Shown one piece after another: positions 1 through 8,617 of a DNA stretch of 64,000 nucleotides (the first letter of the stretch is position 1; each line of letters begins with the position of its first letter). The notes under the pieces were generated by a model, which searched no databases, had not been told where the DNA came from, and was given only the letters and a program-made list of their open reading frames with translations. A program made the position numbers and the translations under genes. Source of the DNA: RBG-13-68-16 sp041494245 (GTDB lineage: Bacteria; Acidobacteriota; Thermoanaerobaculia; Thermoanaerobaculales; Thermoanaerobaculaceae); assembly GCA_041494245.1 (NCBI GenBank), contig JBGQAK010000010.1, positions 95,728 to 159,727 of the forward strand, written 5' to 3'.

Positions 1-555
1 CTCATCCAGGAGGAACGAGCTGCACTCCAGCGGGCCGCCTCCGAGCTCGCCGGTCACGCTCATCGCGGTCAGCTGGAGAAGCGCCCCCCGTTCCGCCAGC
101 TCAACAAGCAGCGCGGGGTCCTCCACCAGCCACGGGATCCGCTCCGGATGGGCCAGCACCGGCCGCCAGCCGGCCACGACAAGTTCGTGCACCAGCGAAG
201 GCGGTTCGACCGTCGGCATGATGGACGGGAATTCGAGAAGCAGGTAGCGAGAGCCCGCGAGCGACAGCAGGTTCCCTCCCGGGAGACGGTCCACCTCCCC
301 GAGAAGCTCGGAGTCCACCCGGATCTCGGCGCCCAACGCCAGGTTGAGCTCGCCACGGACCTTCTGCACCTTCCCGAAGAGCACCTCGAGGGCACCGCGC
401 TCCACGTCGGGCCAGAGTTCGTGGCGCTGGTGCGGGGTGACTACGACCGAATGGATCCCATCGGCCGCCGCGACCCGGCACATCTCGCTCGTCTCGTCGA
501 GGGTCGCAGGACCGTCGTCCACGCCAGGGAGGAGGTGGGCGTGCAGGTCGATCAT
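1..555 (-). CDS. CpsB/YwqE-type tyrosine phosphatase (PHP family), C-terminus outside window
   Basis: Manganese-dependent PHP-family phosphatase of the CpsB/CapC/YwqE type, which dephosphorylates the tyrosine autokinase that controls exopolysaccharide assembly. The N-terminus reads MIDLHAHLLPGVDDGP, the HxH-and-D metal signature of the family, followed by VVTPHQRHELW and later LAHPERIPWL, all metal-site segments. The frame stays open for 185 codons to base 1, so the gene is cut by the window edge; family members are about 240-260 residues. The ATG lies 8 bp after the stop of the autokinase gene, so kinase and phosphatase are probably co-transcribed. Family assignment is firm; the substrate is inferred from context. 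Confidence 0.9.
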   Translation of the reverse strand, partial: MIDLHAHLLPGVDDGPATLDETSEMCRVAAADGIHSVVVTPHQRHELWPDVERGALEVLFGKVQKVRGELNLALGAEIRVDSELLGEVDRLPGGNLLSLAGSRYLLLEFPSIMPTVEPPSLVHELVVAGWRPVLAHPERIPWLVEDPALLVELAERGALLQLTAMSVTGELGGGPLECSSFLLDE

Positions 556-563
556 GGGCGGGC

Positions 564-2870
564 TCAGGCTTTCCGGCCCGTGCCCGCTGCTCTGACCTCT
601 TCGACGTACTGCTGATACCGTTGGTATCGCCTCCCGGGGTACCCGGGCTGCTCCCGGAAGAGGTTCAGGGCGACGCCGAGGACCCGCACCTCCGAGAGCT
701 GGAGCCGCTGCCGGCAGGATCGCGCGTCCTCCCGCATGACGAGGCCCGAGCCCACGCACAGCACGACCCCGTCCGACAGGTAGCCGAGCACAGTGGCGTC
801 GGTGACCGGGAGCGCCGGCGGGGTATCAAACACGACATAGTCGAAGCGCTGGTAGGCGCGGGCCGTGAAATCCACTATTCTCTCGGAGGACAGCAACTCC
901 GACGGGTTCGGCGGCACTGGTCCGGACGGCGTGATGAAGAGGTTGCTGACTGAGGTCTGCAGCATCACGGCGGCCTCGTCAGCCCCGCCGGTCAGGAAGT
1001 TCACGAGGCCCACACGGTTTGACACGCCGAAGATCTCGTGAAGCCGGGGCTTGCGCATGTCTGCGTCGACAAGCAGTACCTCCTTGCCCAGTTGGGCGAG
1101 CACGATGGCGAGGTTCGCGGCAGTCGTGGTCTTCCCCTCACCCGGAACCGCCGATGTGATCACGATGCTCTTGAGGTGACCCGGGGTCGAGAGGAGCAGC
1201 GCGGTACGCAGCGAGCGGTACGCCTCCGAAACAGCGAGGCGCGGCTGCTGGTGGCTGGCCAGCTCGACCTGGACGTCGGCCGAATCGGAACCACCCTTGC
1301 GATCCGTGCGGGTCTTGCGGGGCTTCGTCGCACCCCGCTGCCGGCGACCGTAGTAGTAGGAGGACTTGCTGCGGCGACCATAGTCGCGTGCGCCTTGCGT
1401 GACGTCGGGGATGACCCCGAGCACCGGAAGGTTCAGGATACGGTCCACGTCCTCGCTCGTCTTGATGGTCCGATCCAGGTACTCGAAGAAGAAAACCACC
1501 CCCAGACCCAGACCGAGGCCCAGCATGAGACCAAGGGCGAGGCTGCGGAAGAGCGACGGCCGGTATGGTGCTCCCGGCACCAGCGCGCGGTCCACCACGA
1601 CGACGTTGGAGTCGCGCGTCCCCTTGAGGCGCGAGGTCACCTCGGTTTCGGACTGTTTGCGCACGAGCTCGTCGAGAAGCGACCTGCGGGTCGAGACCTC
1701 GACCTTGAGGTTGTTGTACTCGACCGCCGCCGAGTTGAAACTCATCGCCTCGCCCTTCTGCCTCGAGAGCTCGGCCGTCAGAGCTTGCTCTCGCCTCAAC
1801 GCCCCCTGATACTCGGCCTTCGCGGACTCCCGGGCCTTGGCCACCATCTCCTGGGTCACGCTGGCCATGTGCTGCCGGCCCCTGTCGATCTGAGCCTTCA
1901 GCTCCTGCATGGCGGGCCACTCGGCCTTGTAGGTGTTGAGCTTGGTTGCGTATTCGCGCTCGAGTTTGAGCTGGTCGGAGCGGAGCTGCGCCACGAGGCC
2001 GCCGGAGGCCGTGTCCGCGACGATGTCGTCCGGGGAGTTCACGAGCTCCTTGTATTGCGCCTCCTTGCCAATGCGTTCGGAGAGGGCCCCCATGTAGTCC
2101 TTGTTAAGGGCTTCCAGCCTCTGGAGGGTGACGTTTGAGGACGGGTCGAGCGCCACGATGTCGGAGCGCCGGCTGTACGCCTGGAGCTGCGCTTCCTTGT
2201 CCTGGATCTCCTGCTTGAGCCCTTCGATCTGGGACGAGAGGAAGCTCGATGCCCGCCCCACGGTCGCGAAGCGCGTCTCCACGCCCCAATCGATGTAGGC
2301 ATCGGCGACGCCGTTGGCGATTCGCGCCGCCAGCTCTGGGTTCGTCGAGACGTACGACACCTCAACGAGGCTGGTGTTGCGGACCGGGACGACCTCCAGC
2401 CCGCCCAGAACGCCGTAGGCCAGGCCCGCAATTGCTGCGTCGTCGTCGGCGGCGGTGGTGGCTGCGGGTGAGGAGGTTCCGACGAGGCGGCCCCGGCCCG
2501 GGTTGAATACCGGATCGTCGCCAAGGCGCAGGTTCTTGACAACGCGCTCCGCGAGGCCGCGGCTCTGGAGCAGGCGGGTCTGGGTAGGGTAGAAATACTG
2601 CGCCTCCATCCAGTCGTCGTACTGGGCGGGCTGCTGCATGGCGGCAGCGCTTCCGGGGCGGCGCTCGATCTGCAGGATCGTGGTCGCCCTATAGAGCTTG
2701 GGGCTCATCGCGTAGCGGACCAGCGACAGCGAGACAACGACGACGACGACCACCGCGAGAAGGGCACGACGGCGCTGGAGCACCTCCAGCCACTGCGAAA
2801 GGTGGAACTCCGTCCCCGTCTCGGCCGGTACCAAGAACTCCTCGGGAGGAGCTGGAGCTTGCGCCGACAT
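564..2870 (-). CDS. Wzc-like polysaccharide co-polymerase / bacterial tyrosine autokinase
   Basis: A 768-residue inner-membrane protein that sets polysaccharide chain length and phosphorylates itself on tyrosine. It has an N-terminal Wzz domain with a first membrane segment at about 38-58, a long periplasmic coiled region, a second membrane segment near 440-465, then a BY-kinase domain with Walker A GEGKTTTAANLA (about 573-584), Walker A' VLLVDADMRKPR and Walker B YVVFDTPP. The C-terminus has a tyrosine cluster (GRRYQRYQQY), the usual autophosphorylation tail. The linker between membrane and kinase has a further YYYGRR stretch in a Lys/Arg-rich segment. The start codon overlaps the export gene stop (TGATG), which implies translational coupling. 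Confidence 0.95.
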   Translation of the reverse strand: MSAQAPAPPEEFLVPAETGTEFHLSQWLEVLQRRRALLAVVVVVVVSLSLVRYAMSPKLYRATTILQIERRPGSAAAMQQPAQYDDWMEAQYFYPTQTRLLQSRGLAERVVKNLRLGDDPVFNPGRGRLVGTSSPAATTAADDDAAIAGLAYGVLGGLEVVPVRNTSLVEVSYVSTNPELAARIANGVADAYIDWGVETRFATVGRASSFLSSQIEGLKQEIQDKEAQLQAYSRRSDIVALDPSSNVTLQRLEALNKDYMGALSERIGKEAQYKELVNSPDDIVADTASGGLVAQLRSDQLKLEREYATKLNTYKAEWPAMQELKAQIDRGRQHMASVTQEMVAKARESAKAEYQGALRREQALTAELSRQKGEAMSFNSAAVEYNNLKVEVSTRRSLLDELVRKQSETEVTSRLKGTRDSNVVVVDRALVPGAPYRPSLFRSLALGLMLGLGLGLGVVFFFEYLDRTIKTSEDVDRILNLPVLGVIPDVTQGARDYGRRSKSSYYYGRRQRGATKPRKTRTDRKGGSDSADVQVELASHQQPRLAVSEAYRSLRTALLLSTPGHLKSIVITSAVPGEGKTTTAANLAIVLAQLGKEVLLVDADMRKPRLHEIFGVSNRVGLVNFLTGGADEAAVMLQTSVSNLFITPSGPVPPNPSELLSSERIVDFTARAYQRFDYVVFDTPPALPVTDATVLGYLSDGVVLCVGSGLVMREDARSCRQRLQLSEVRVLGVALNLFREQPGYPGRRYQRYQQYVEEVRAAGTGRKA

Positions 2871-3766
2871 CAGAGGAACGATTCCTTGACGATGACCACA
2901 TCACCGCTCTGGAGCGGAAAGTCGGAGTCCTTGCCCGCGACGATGCGCTTGAAGTCAACCTCGAGCTGCACGTCGCGGCCGGTGCGGTCTCTCCTTTGAA
3001 CCTGGATCTTCTTTTTTGAGGCCCGGTCGGTCAGGCCGCCCGCCCGCGCGATCGCGGTGAGCATCGTGATCCTCTCCGTGCTCTGGAACACCACCGCGCC
3101 GGGATGGGCAACCTCGCCCAGGCAGAAGACCGTCACCTCCAACTTGGCCGGGACGTTGATCAGGTCGTTGGCGAAGATCGGGATGTTGGCATCGGGATCG
3201 GCGCGTACCATAAGGTCGTCCAAGTCGATCGCGATCTGGTCGGAGAGGCCGTTGTCGGAGCGCCGGAGGACGTAGATCTTGTCGGCGTGCGCCTCGCTGA
3301 GACCGCCGGCGGCCGAGAGGACCTCAAGCAGCGTCCACCGCCCTGAGAACGCCAGGTTGCCCGGTTGTCTCACCGCACCGACGACCGAGATCGGCTTGGA
3401 GCGGAACTCCCGCACCTGCACCGCCACCGAGGCCCGCTGCACGTACTTCGACTCCAGTACCGCCTTCAGGCGGTCGGCCAGCTCGACGTCGGTCAGCCCC
3501 TGGACCGGGACGTCACCGATCAGGGGCAGGTTGATGGTGCCTTCCTCCGAAACGCGACGCTCTATGTTCAGCTCCGGCACCTCGAATACCTTGATCTCGA
3601 GGAGGTCCTTGGGGCCGATCCGGTATCCGACGGCCCCACTGGCCCCGAGGCGCGCCGAAGCAAGGCTCAGCATGGCAAGCACAAGCCCACCAAGGGCCGC
3701 CAACGGCCGCCAACGGCGGCCCGGACACGAGAGACCAATTTGGGCGGATGGAAGGTACACGCTCAT
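2870..3766 (-). CDS. Wza-type polysaccharide export protein (OPX family)
   Basis: Periplasmic/outer-membrane export protein that works with the co-polymerase to move polysaccharide out of the cell. After a signal-like N-terminus (hydrophobic stretch about 20-38) comes a Poly_export domain starting YRIGPKDLLEIKVFEVPEL, then two SLBB segments, one around SVVGAVRQPGNLAFSG and one around CLGEVAHPGAVVFQS. It is 298 residues. I chose the ATG at 3766 because it gives a charged n-region and a hydrophobic core; an in-frame start 45 bp upstream adds residues that do not look like a signal. It overlaps the autokinase start by one base. No lipobox cysteine is obvious near the cleavage region. Confidence 0.92.
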   Translation of the reverse strand: MSVYLPSAQIGLSCPGRRWRPLAALGGLVLAMLSLASARLGASGAVGYRIGPKDLLEIKVFEVPELNIERRVSEEGTINLPLIGDVPVQGLTDVELADRLKAVLESKYVQRASVAVQVREFRSKPISVVGAVRQPGNLAFSGRWTLLEVLSAAGGLSEAHADKIYVLRRSDNGLSDQIAIDLDDLMVRADPDANIPIFANDLINVPAKLEVTVFCLGEVAHPGAVVFQSTERITMLTAIARAGGLTDRASKKKIQVQRRDRTGRDVQLEVDFKRIVAGKDSDFPLQSGDVVIVKESFL

Positions 3767-3801
3767 TGCGGGTCGTTCGCTCCAACTCGCCGCTAATTGT
3801 A

Positions 3802-5121
3802 TCACCACCATCCCACTCCGGAGCCTGCAAGCCGCAGCGAAAGCTGGAACATCGGAACCGAGCGGGTACCCCCGGGGGTATCCGATGTGTAGTCGGTGCG
3901 GTTCAAGCCGAAGCTGATCCCCGAGCGCCGCCCGAGCTTGAGGTCCAGCGTCAGGCCGATGACGTCGAAACCGTCGCTCCTGGGGAGAACACCGGGCCGG
4001 TGGGCGTAATCGTCCTGCCCGCGCTCGAAATAGACGCGAGCCGTGGTCCGCCAGCCAAGGTTCCCCTGCACGCCCACGCCCAGGCGGCGGTCGACGTAGT
4101 AAGGGACAGGAGTCACCAACGTGTACGAGATGTAGCGGCCGCCATAGAGCTGAAACTGTAGGTTGCCCGAGGGCTGCCAGCCGGTCTGAATGTACCCGGC
4201 ATTCCCGTTGAAGGGAACAAAGCTCGAACCGCCCACCGGCCTCAGGGACGCAAACGACACGCTGCCGTTGGCCCAGAAGTGTTTCCCGCCCGCCTTGAGC
4301 TCAATGAACGGTCCACTGCCGGTGTTGGATCGATTCCCGATCTCGTGCAGAAAGTCGGTCCTAAGGGTCCCGTAGCCGAGCCCGATCAGCACGTCTTCTT
4401 TGAACCTGTAGCGCAGGCCTCCGCCAATCTGGCTTTCATTTCGGTCGGAGACGCTGTAGACATCGGCGGGCAGGTCGACCAGGGGCTGGTTTTCGTAGCG
4501 CCAACGATCCTGCGTGCCCGAGGCGAACACCGACAGTCGGCCGAGCACGCGGACTTCCAACGTCGCGGAGCCACGCTGAGCCCGCGTGTTGACGGGCACC
4601 AGGGTCTCCGAGGAGTAGTACTGCTGGGCGAGCGAGTTCGAGCCCTGCAGCTCGATCGTCACGTGGTTGAAGTAGCCGAAGAACCCTATGCCGGCCTGTC
4701 CGCCCCACGATCTTAGATAGCTCAGTTCGTGCCACCAGGTGTACTGCGGCAGCACGTACGCGCCGATCACGAGTTTCTTCCCCACGGGGAGGTAGCCCTG
4801 CAGGCCAGCCATGACCGTCGCACTAAAGTCCGACACCTGGCCGGTGGAGGTCCCGTACACGTTGTTCATGTAGCTGATGTTGTTGAGCCCGAAAACCGTG
4901 CCAACCCGCACGGGACCCAGGCGGTAGCCCGCTTCTTTCATGGCGGCCTCGAGGCGCTCCCTGGTGGGGAGCTCCCGGACGCCGAGGCTTCCCGGCACGA
5001 TGTACTGCTGGAACTGGGCATGCGAAACGGCTCCGGCGAGGAGGCAGACACCCGCGACCGCCGCCACTCGCGTAGAATTCCAGGTAATGACCGATGAGTA
5101 CCGGTGGAACCAGCAAGGCAT
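3802..5121 (-). CDS. outer-membrane beta-barrel protein of the exopolysaccharide cluster
   Basis: I do not recognise a named family. About 439 residues: a signal-like N-terminus (VAAVAGVCLLAGAVSHA followed by QFQQY), then a long run of alternating aromatic/glycine beta strands, for example YVLPQYTWWHELSYL, IGGGLRYRFKEDVLIGLGYG and VYFERGQDDYAH, ending SLRLAGSGVGWW. This is the appearance of an outer-membrane barrel. It lies 35 bp upstream of the export gene on the same strand, so a role in polysaccharide secretion or surface attachment is inferred. The start is uncertain: ATG at 5121 gives an n-region with an arginine but overlaps the divergent gene by 35 bp; GTG at 5067 avoids the overlap but leaves no charged n-region. 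Confidence 0.75.
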   Translation of the reverse strand: MPCWFHRYSSVITWNSTRVAAVAGVCLLAGAVSHAQFQQYIVPGSLGVRELPTRERLEAAMKEAGYRLGPVRVGTVFGLNNISYMNNVYGTSTGQVSDFSATVMAGLQGYLPVGKKLVIGAYVLPQYTWWHELSYLRSWGGQAGIGFFGYFNHVTIELQGSNSLAQQYYSSETLVPVNTRAQRGSATLEVRVLGRLSVFASGTQDRWRYENQPLVDLPADVYSVSDRNESQIGGGLRYRFKEDVLIGLGYGTLRTDFLHEIGNRSNTGSGPFIELKAGGKHFWANGSVSFASLRPVGGSSFVPFNGNAGYIQTGWQPSGNLQFQLYGGRYISYTLVTPVPYYVDRRLGVGVQGNLGWRTTARVYFERGQDDYAHRPGVLPRSDGFDVIGLTLDLKLGRRSGISFGLNRTDYTSDTPGGTRSVPMFQLSLRLAGSGVGWW

Positions 5122-6487
5122 CCCTGCGCTCCTCCTGCTGGGGCTCCTGGCGGCGCTCGTGCTGTGGGCCCCGCTACCTTTCGGGAGCGTTCTGCCGTGG
5201 AGCCACACCGTTCTCGAGATCACCGCGGGCATCCTCCTCACCCTCGCCCTCCTCGATGCGACGCGTGCCGCCGGCCTGCGCCCGGCACTGCTCCCTGCCG
5301 CCTGCCTCGCGGGCGTCGCGCTGCTCGGTGCCCTCCAGGCGTCGGCGTGGCCTCCAGACATTGTACGCAAAGTCTCACCGGAACACTCCCGTCTGCAGGC
5401 CGCGGCGCGCTCCGAACTCCGGGAGGCGGGCGCTGCAACCGAGGTCCCGGACACCCTCACGCTCGCACCTGCGGCATCACGTTCGGCCGCGCTGACCTTT
5501 GCCGCGGTCGTTGCCTGCCTTCTGGCGGGAGCCGCGGTCTACGAACGCACACAGCGGCGGGTGCTGGCCCTGGCGATCCTGGCCTCGGGGATCTTTCAGG
5601 TCCTGCTGGGGGCGCGTGCCCTGGCCAACCACGAAGGCACGATCTGGGGAGAGGCCGTGGGCGGGGACCCGGTGCGGTTGCGAGGAACGTTCGTCAATCC
5701 GGACCACCTCGCGCTCTACCTCGAGCTGGTTCTGACGGTGGCGTTTGCATGGGGGTGGTGGGCGCTCAGGCGGGCACGCGAGGAGATGAGCGTCGAGCGT
5801 AAAATTGCGCTGGTCGCCGGCCCTACGTTGGCGTGGCTCATGCTCTTTGTGGGCCTCACCTTCACCGGCTCCCGGGCCGGGGTGGTGGCTGCGGTCACCG
5901 GAACCGTCGCCCAGGGCGTCTTCCTTGCGCTCGGGCGGCGCCGTGTCCGCCTTGGGGCTTCCGGGATACTGCTCGTGCTGGTGGGGACCGGCACCGTAGC
6001 TGCGGTCGGCCTGCAGCAGGGATTCGGGCGCTGGCTGGCGACCTCACAGCACGAGCTCGCGTGGAACGACCGCCTCCGCGTGTACGCCAGCTCGTGGGAC
6101 CTCTGGCAGCGCTTTCCGGTGACGGGAACCGGGCTCGCCAGCTTCCGCGACGCCTTCTCGCTCGTGGCACCTCGAGACCTCCCAGGACTGTGGTACTGGC
6201 ACGCCCATAATGACCACCTCGAGATCCTGGTCACCACAGGGCTGGTCGGCGGCGTGCTGCTGGCCGTCGCGGTCGCAGCGCTCGTCGTGCGGCTCGCCCG
6301 GGTTCTGCGCGACGGCGAGCGCTCGGAGGACCGGTGCGCCGCGCTCGCGGCCCTGGGCGCGATTGCGGCCTTTGCCGTGCATTCCGCCTTTGACTTCGGG
6401 CTCTCCATGCCGGCCAATGCCGCCACCCTGGCGATCGTTTGCGGGACCGCCCTCGTGGCGCGCAAAGACCTCCGCCAGCAAAGGTAG
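5087..6487 (+). CDS. O-antigen ligase/polymerase (WaaL/Wzy-like) membrane protein
   Basis: A 466-residue polytopic inner-membrane protein of the Wzy_C/O-antigen-ligase superfamily, which polymerises or ligates polysaccharide units at the periplasmic face. It has about ten to twelve hydrophobic segments (IPALLLLGLLAALVLWAPL, ITAGILLTLALLDA, LMLFVGLTFTGSRAG and others). Two features fit the family: FTGSRAGVVAAVTG, and the large periplasmic loop with FPVTGTGLASFRDAF and WYWHAHNDHLEIL, where a His-rich loop is expected. The ATG at 5087 was chosen because upstream in-frame codons lie inside the divergent barrel gene. It is divergent from the export operon and convergent with the following gene. 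Confidence 0.9.
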   Translation: MTDEYRWNQQGIPALLLLGLLAALVLWAPLPFGSVLPWSHTVLEITAGILLTLALLDATRAAGLRPALLPAACLAGVALLGALQASAWPPDIVRKVSPEHSRLQAAARSELREAGAATEVPDTLTLAPAASRSAALTFAAVVACLLAGAAVYERTQRRVLALAILASGIFQVLLGARALANHEGTIWGEAVGGDPVRLRGTFVNPDHLALYLELVLTVAFAWGWWALRRAREEMSVERKIALVAGPTLAWLMLFVGLTFTGSRAGVVAAVTGTVAQGVFLALGRRRVRLGASGILLVLVGTGTVAAVGLQQGFGRWLATSQHELAWNDRLRVYASSWDLWQRFPVTGTGLASFRDAFSLVAPRDLPGLWYWHAHNDHLEILVTTGLVGGVLLAVAVAALVVRLARVLRDGERSEDRCAALAALGAIAAFAVHSAFDFGLSMPANAATLAIVCGTALVARKDLRQQR

Positions 6488-6547
6488 ACAAAACACACCA
6501 GCAGCCAAGGGTCCGCTCCAAGGCAAAACCCGGTTTCGGTTGAGCCT

Positions 6548-8209
6548 TCAGTCAGCCACAAGCGAGAGCGTGCCCGGGAAGATGCGCCCCCCGGCGAGCG
6601 GCTCCACCTCCACGAGGTGTGCGCCCGGTGCAAGCTTGGCAACGATCCGCAGCGTCGCCCCATCGGCCACCGGAGCCACTGCCACGGTCTCTCCATCCAC
6701 CCGGACCTGCAGGGCGGCGCCCTTCGGGGGCACCGAATCGAAGCTCAAGGTGAAGTCCCGCGCGTCCCGGGCCGCGAGGAGGTCCAGGTGAGCCACCGGC
6801 CCCCGCCACTCCCACGCGGTGGCCGGCCAGGAGGTCGCTGCGAGAACTGCCAACGCGTCGCGTGCGGTCGCAGACGCCACCGGCTCACCGCTCGCCTCGG
6901 CAATCGCCAGCCGCGCTTCGGCCGCCGGCACCGATGAACGCCACCGGCGGTTTACGAGCGCGAGCGTGGATGCCGCCTCGAATCCCCGGCGCTGCCGGGC
7001 CAGCAGCCGCGCCTTGGCGATCCAGTATGGCGCCCACGCCTCGGTGTTGAGCGCCTCGCTGCGCCGCTCGATCACCTCTGCCTCGGCCAGGCTGCCAGCC
7101 GCGAGCTGGGCAAACGCGGCTTCGGGGGCGGAAAGCTCACCGGACGCCGCCGCGAGCCGCGCGACGGTCTCCGGCGGCAGCCGCTCCTGGCCCCGCACGG
7201 AACCCTCGAGCGCCCAGGAGAGCCAGCGGTGGAAGGGCTCTGCCGAGATCACGGTGCGCGGCGGGCACAGCGTCAGCGCCTCCTTCACGACATCGCGAAA
7301 CCGCGTCTCCACAGGGGCGGTCGATACGACGTCCACGGCCAGCGAGCGCGCACCCGAGGGGTCGCCGCCCCGCAGGTGCACCCGGATGTCGCTCACGCGA
7401 CGCTTCAACTCGCGCTCCAGCGTCTCGTCCCGTCTCTGCCGCGCGGCGCAGAACTCCTCCCACCTTCCCGCTGCGGCATAGCGGCCCTCGAGGACCAACC
7501 ACGCACGGGTATCGTCCGGCACGAGTGCAAACGCCTCTTCGCGGGTCGGTGCAGCCGCCAGCCAAAGGTCCGCGCAGCGAGCGAACGTCTCGGGGTCCAT
7601 GAAAGCGCGACGCAGCGTGATGAGGGTCTCGTTCCTCTTGGCGGCCGAAAGCGACGGCCAGACCTCGAGCCAGGCCACGGCCAGGACGCGGAGGGGCTCG
7701 TCCTCGCCGGGCGCGAGCCGGCAGGCCGCCAGGAGCGGGCCTTCCCACGCACCACTGTCGGAGACCAGCCTTGGATCTCCGCACGAGGACCACAGGCGGT
7801 AGGTCGCCCCACCCAGGATCATTGCCGCCTGCCAGGCGCTCGGCCGCCTGGCCAGCGCCTGCGCGGCGATCTCGCGGGCCAGTTCGAGCCGCTCGTTCAC
7901 CCGTGCGGCCGACTCGGCGGCCTCGCGTACCGGGAGCAGCGCGAAGGAGCGGTAGTCGAAGGACTCGGCCAGCAATGCCCGGGCGATGGCCAGTCGGGCG
8001 CGCGTCGGGTCGGGATCCCGTGCCGCCGCACGCGCCACGTCGGGCTGGCGCTGGGACAGCCCGGTGGAGTCCAATAGCTCCAGCGTCCGCTGGTGCTCCG
8101 CGCGCCCCGCGAGGGCGTTCCAGACGACGAGACCCAAGGCGACCGCGGCTCCAGCCAGCACGCAGGTGCGCCGGGTGGCGGGGTGGCGCAGCCGTTCCTT
8201 CAGGTCCAC
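6548..8209 (-). CDS. membrane-anchored helical-repeat protein of unknown function
   Basis: A 553-residue protein with one N-terminal membrane segment (CVLAGAAVALGLVVWNAL, about 16-33) and a long Ala/Arg/Glu-rich helical region that looks like degenerate TPR-type repeats (ARLAIARALL, ELAREIAAQALARRPSAWQ, LRVLAVAWLEVWPS). The C-terminal 90 residues change character to short beta strands (FTLSFDSVPPKGAALQVRVD, LAPGAHLVEVEPLAGG), suggesting a small Ig-like or carbohydrate-binding module. It is convergent with the O-antigen ligase-like gene, so a role in the same envelope pathway is only inferred from position. No catalytic motif is visible. Confidence 0.7.
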   Translation of the reverse strand: MDLKERLRHPATRRTCVLAGAAVALGLVVWNALAGRAEHQRTLELLDSTGLSQRQPDVARAAARDPDPTRARLAIARALLAESFDYRSFALLPVREAAESAARVNERLELAREIAAQALARRPSAWQAAMILGGATYRLWSSCGDPRLVSDSGAWEGPLLAACRLAPGEDEPLRVLAVAWLEVWPSLSAAKRNETLITLRRAFMDPETFARCADLWLAAAPTREEAFALVPDDTRAWLVLEGRYAAAGRWEEFCAARQRRDETLERELKRRVSDIRVHLRGGDPSGARSLAVDVVSTAPVETRFRDVVKEALTLCPPRTVISAEPFHRWLSWALEGSVRGQERLPPETVARLAAASGELSAPEAAFAQLAAGSLAEAEVIERRSEALNTEAWAPYWIAKARLLARQRRGFEAASTLALVNRRWRSSVPAAEARLAIAEASGEPVASATARDALAVLAATSWPATAWEWRGPVAHLDLLAARDARDFTLSFDSVPPKGAALQVRVDGETVAVAPVADGATLRIVAKLAPGAHLVEVEPLAGGRIFPGTLSLVAD

Positions 8210-8228
8210 GTCCCGCGCGCTCCCGGCA

Positions 8229-8471
8229 TCAGGGAAGGGTCTTGTGGGTGCCGTCGCACCGCGGCTGGGTTCCCGTGTGCTTGCACCCGCAGAAGGCGAC
8301 CTTTTGCTTCTCGGTTATCTCCACCTTCACCGGCGTGAACTCCGTCCCCTTGTGTGAGCCGTCACAGAACGGCTGTTTCCCGGAGCGCCCGCACCGACAC
8401 CACGAGTACGTGCCTTTCTCCACCTCGAGAACGAACGGGTGCCTCGCAGCGATCACGGCGTTGTCGCTCAT
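8229..8471 (-). CDS. tandem CDGSH iron-sulfur protein
   Basis: An 80-residue protein with two complete CDGSH [2Fe-2S] sites: CRCGRSGKQPFCDGSH and CGCKHTGTQPRCDGTH. Each gives the three-Cys/one-His ligand set typical of mitoNEET-like clusters. Small soluble bacterial members are thought to act in redox or iron-sulfur transfer; the partner here is unknown. The ATG follows a strong Shine-Dalgarno (GGAGG, 5-6 bases upstream). It stands alone, 19 bp before the helical-repeat gene on the same strand. Confidence 0.93.
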   Translation of the reverse strand: MSDNAVIAARHPFVLEVEKGTYSWCRCGRSGKQPFCDGSHKGTEFTPVKVEITEKQKVAFCGCKHTGTQPRCDGTHKTLP

Positions 8472-8617
8472 GAAAACCTCCGTTTCAGTATTCTCTCACG
8501 TCGAAAGCGCCGCCCGCAAAAACCAGCGATCGGGAGGAGATCTTGCGGAAGAACGAGAACCGAGACACCTCAAGATCCCCGTTCTCCCCTTGTTGCCTTT
8601 GACCCTTCCCTATTGCA

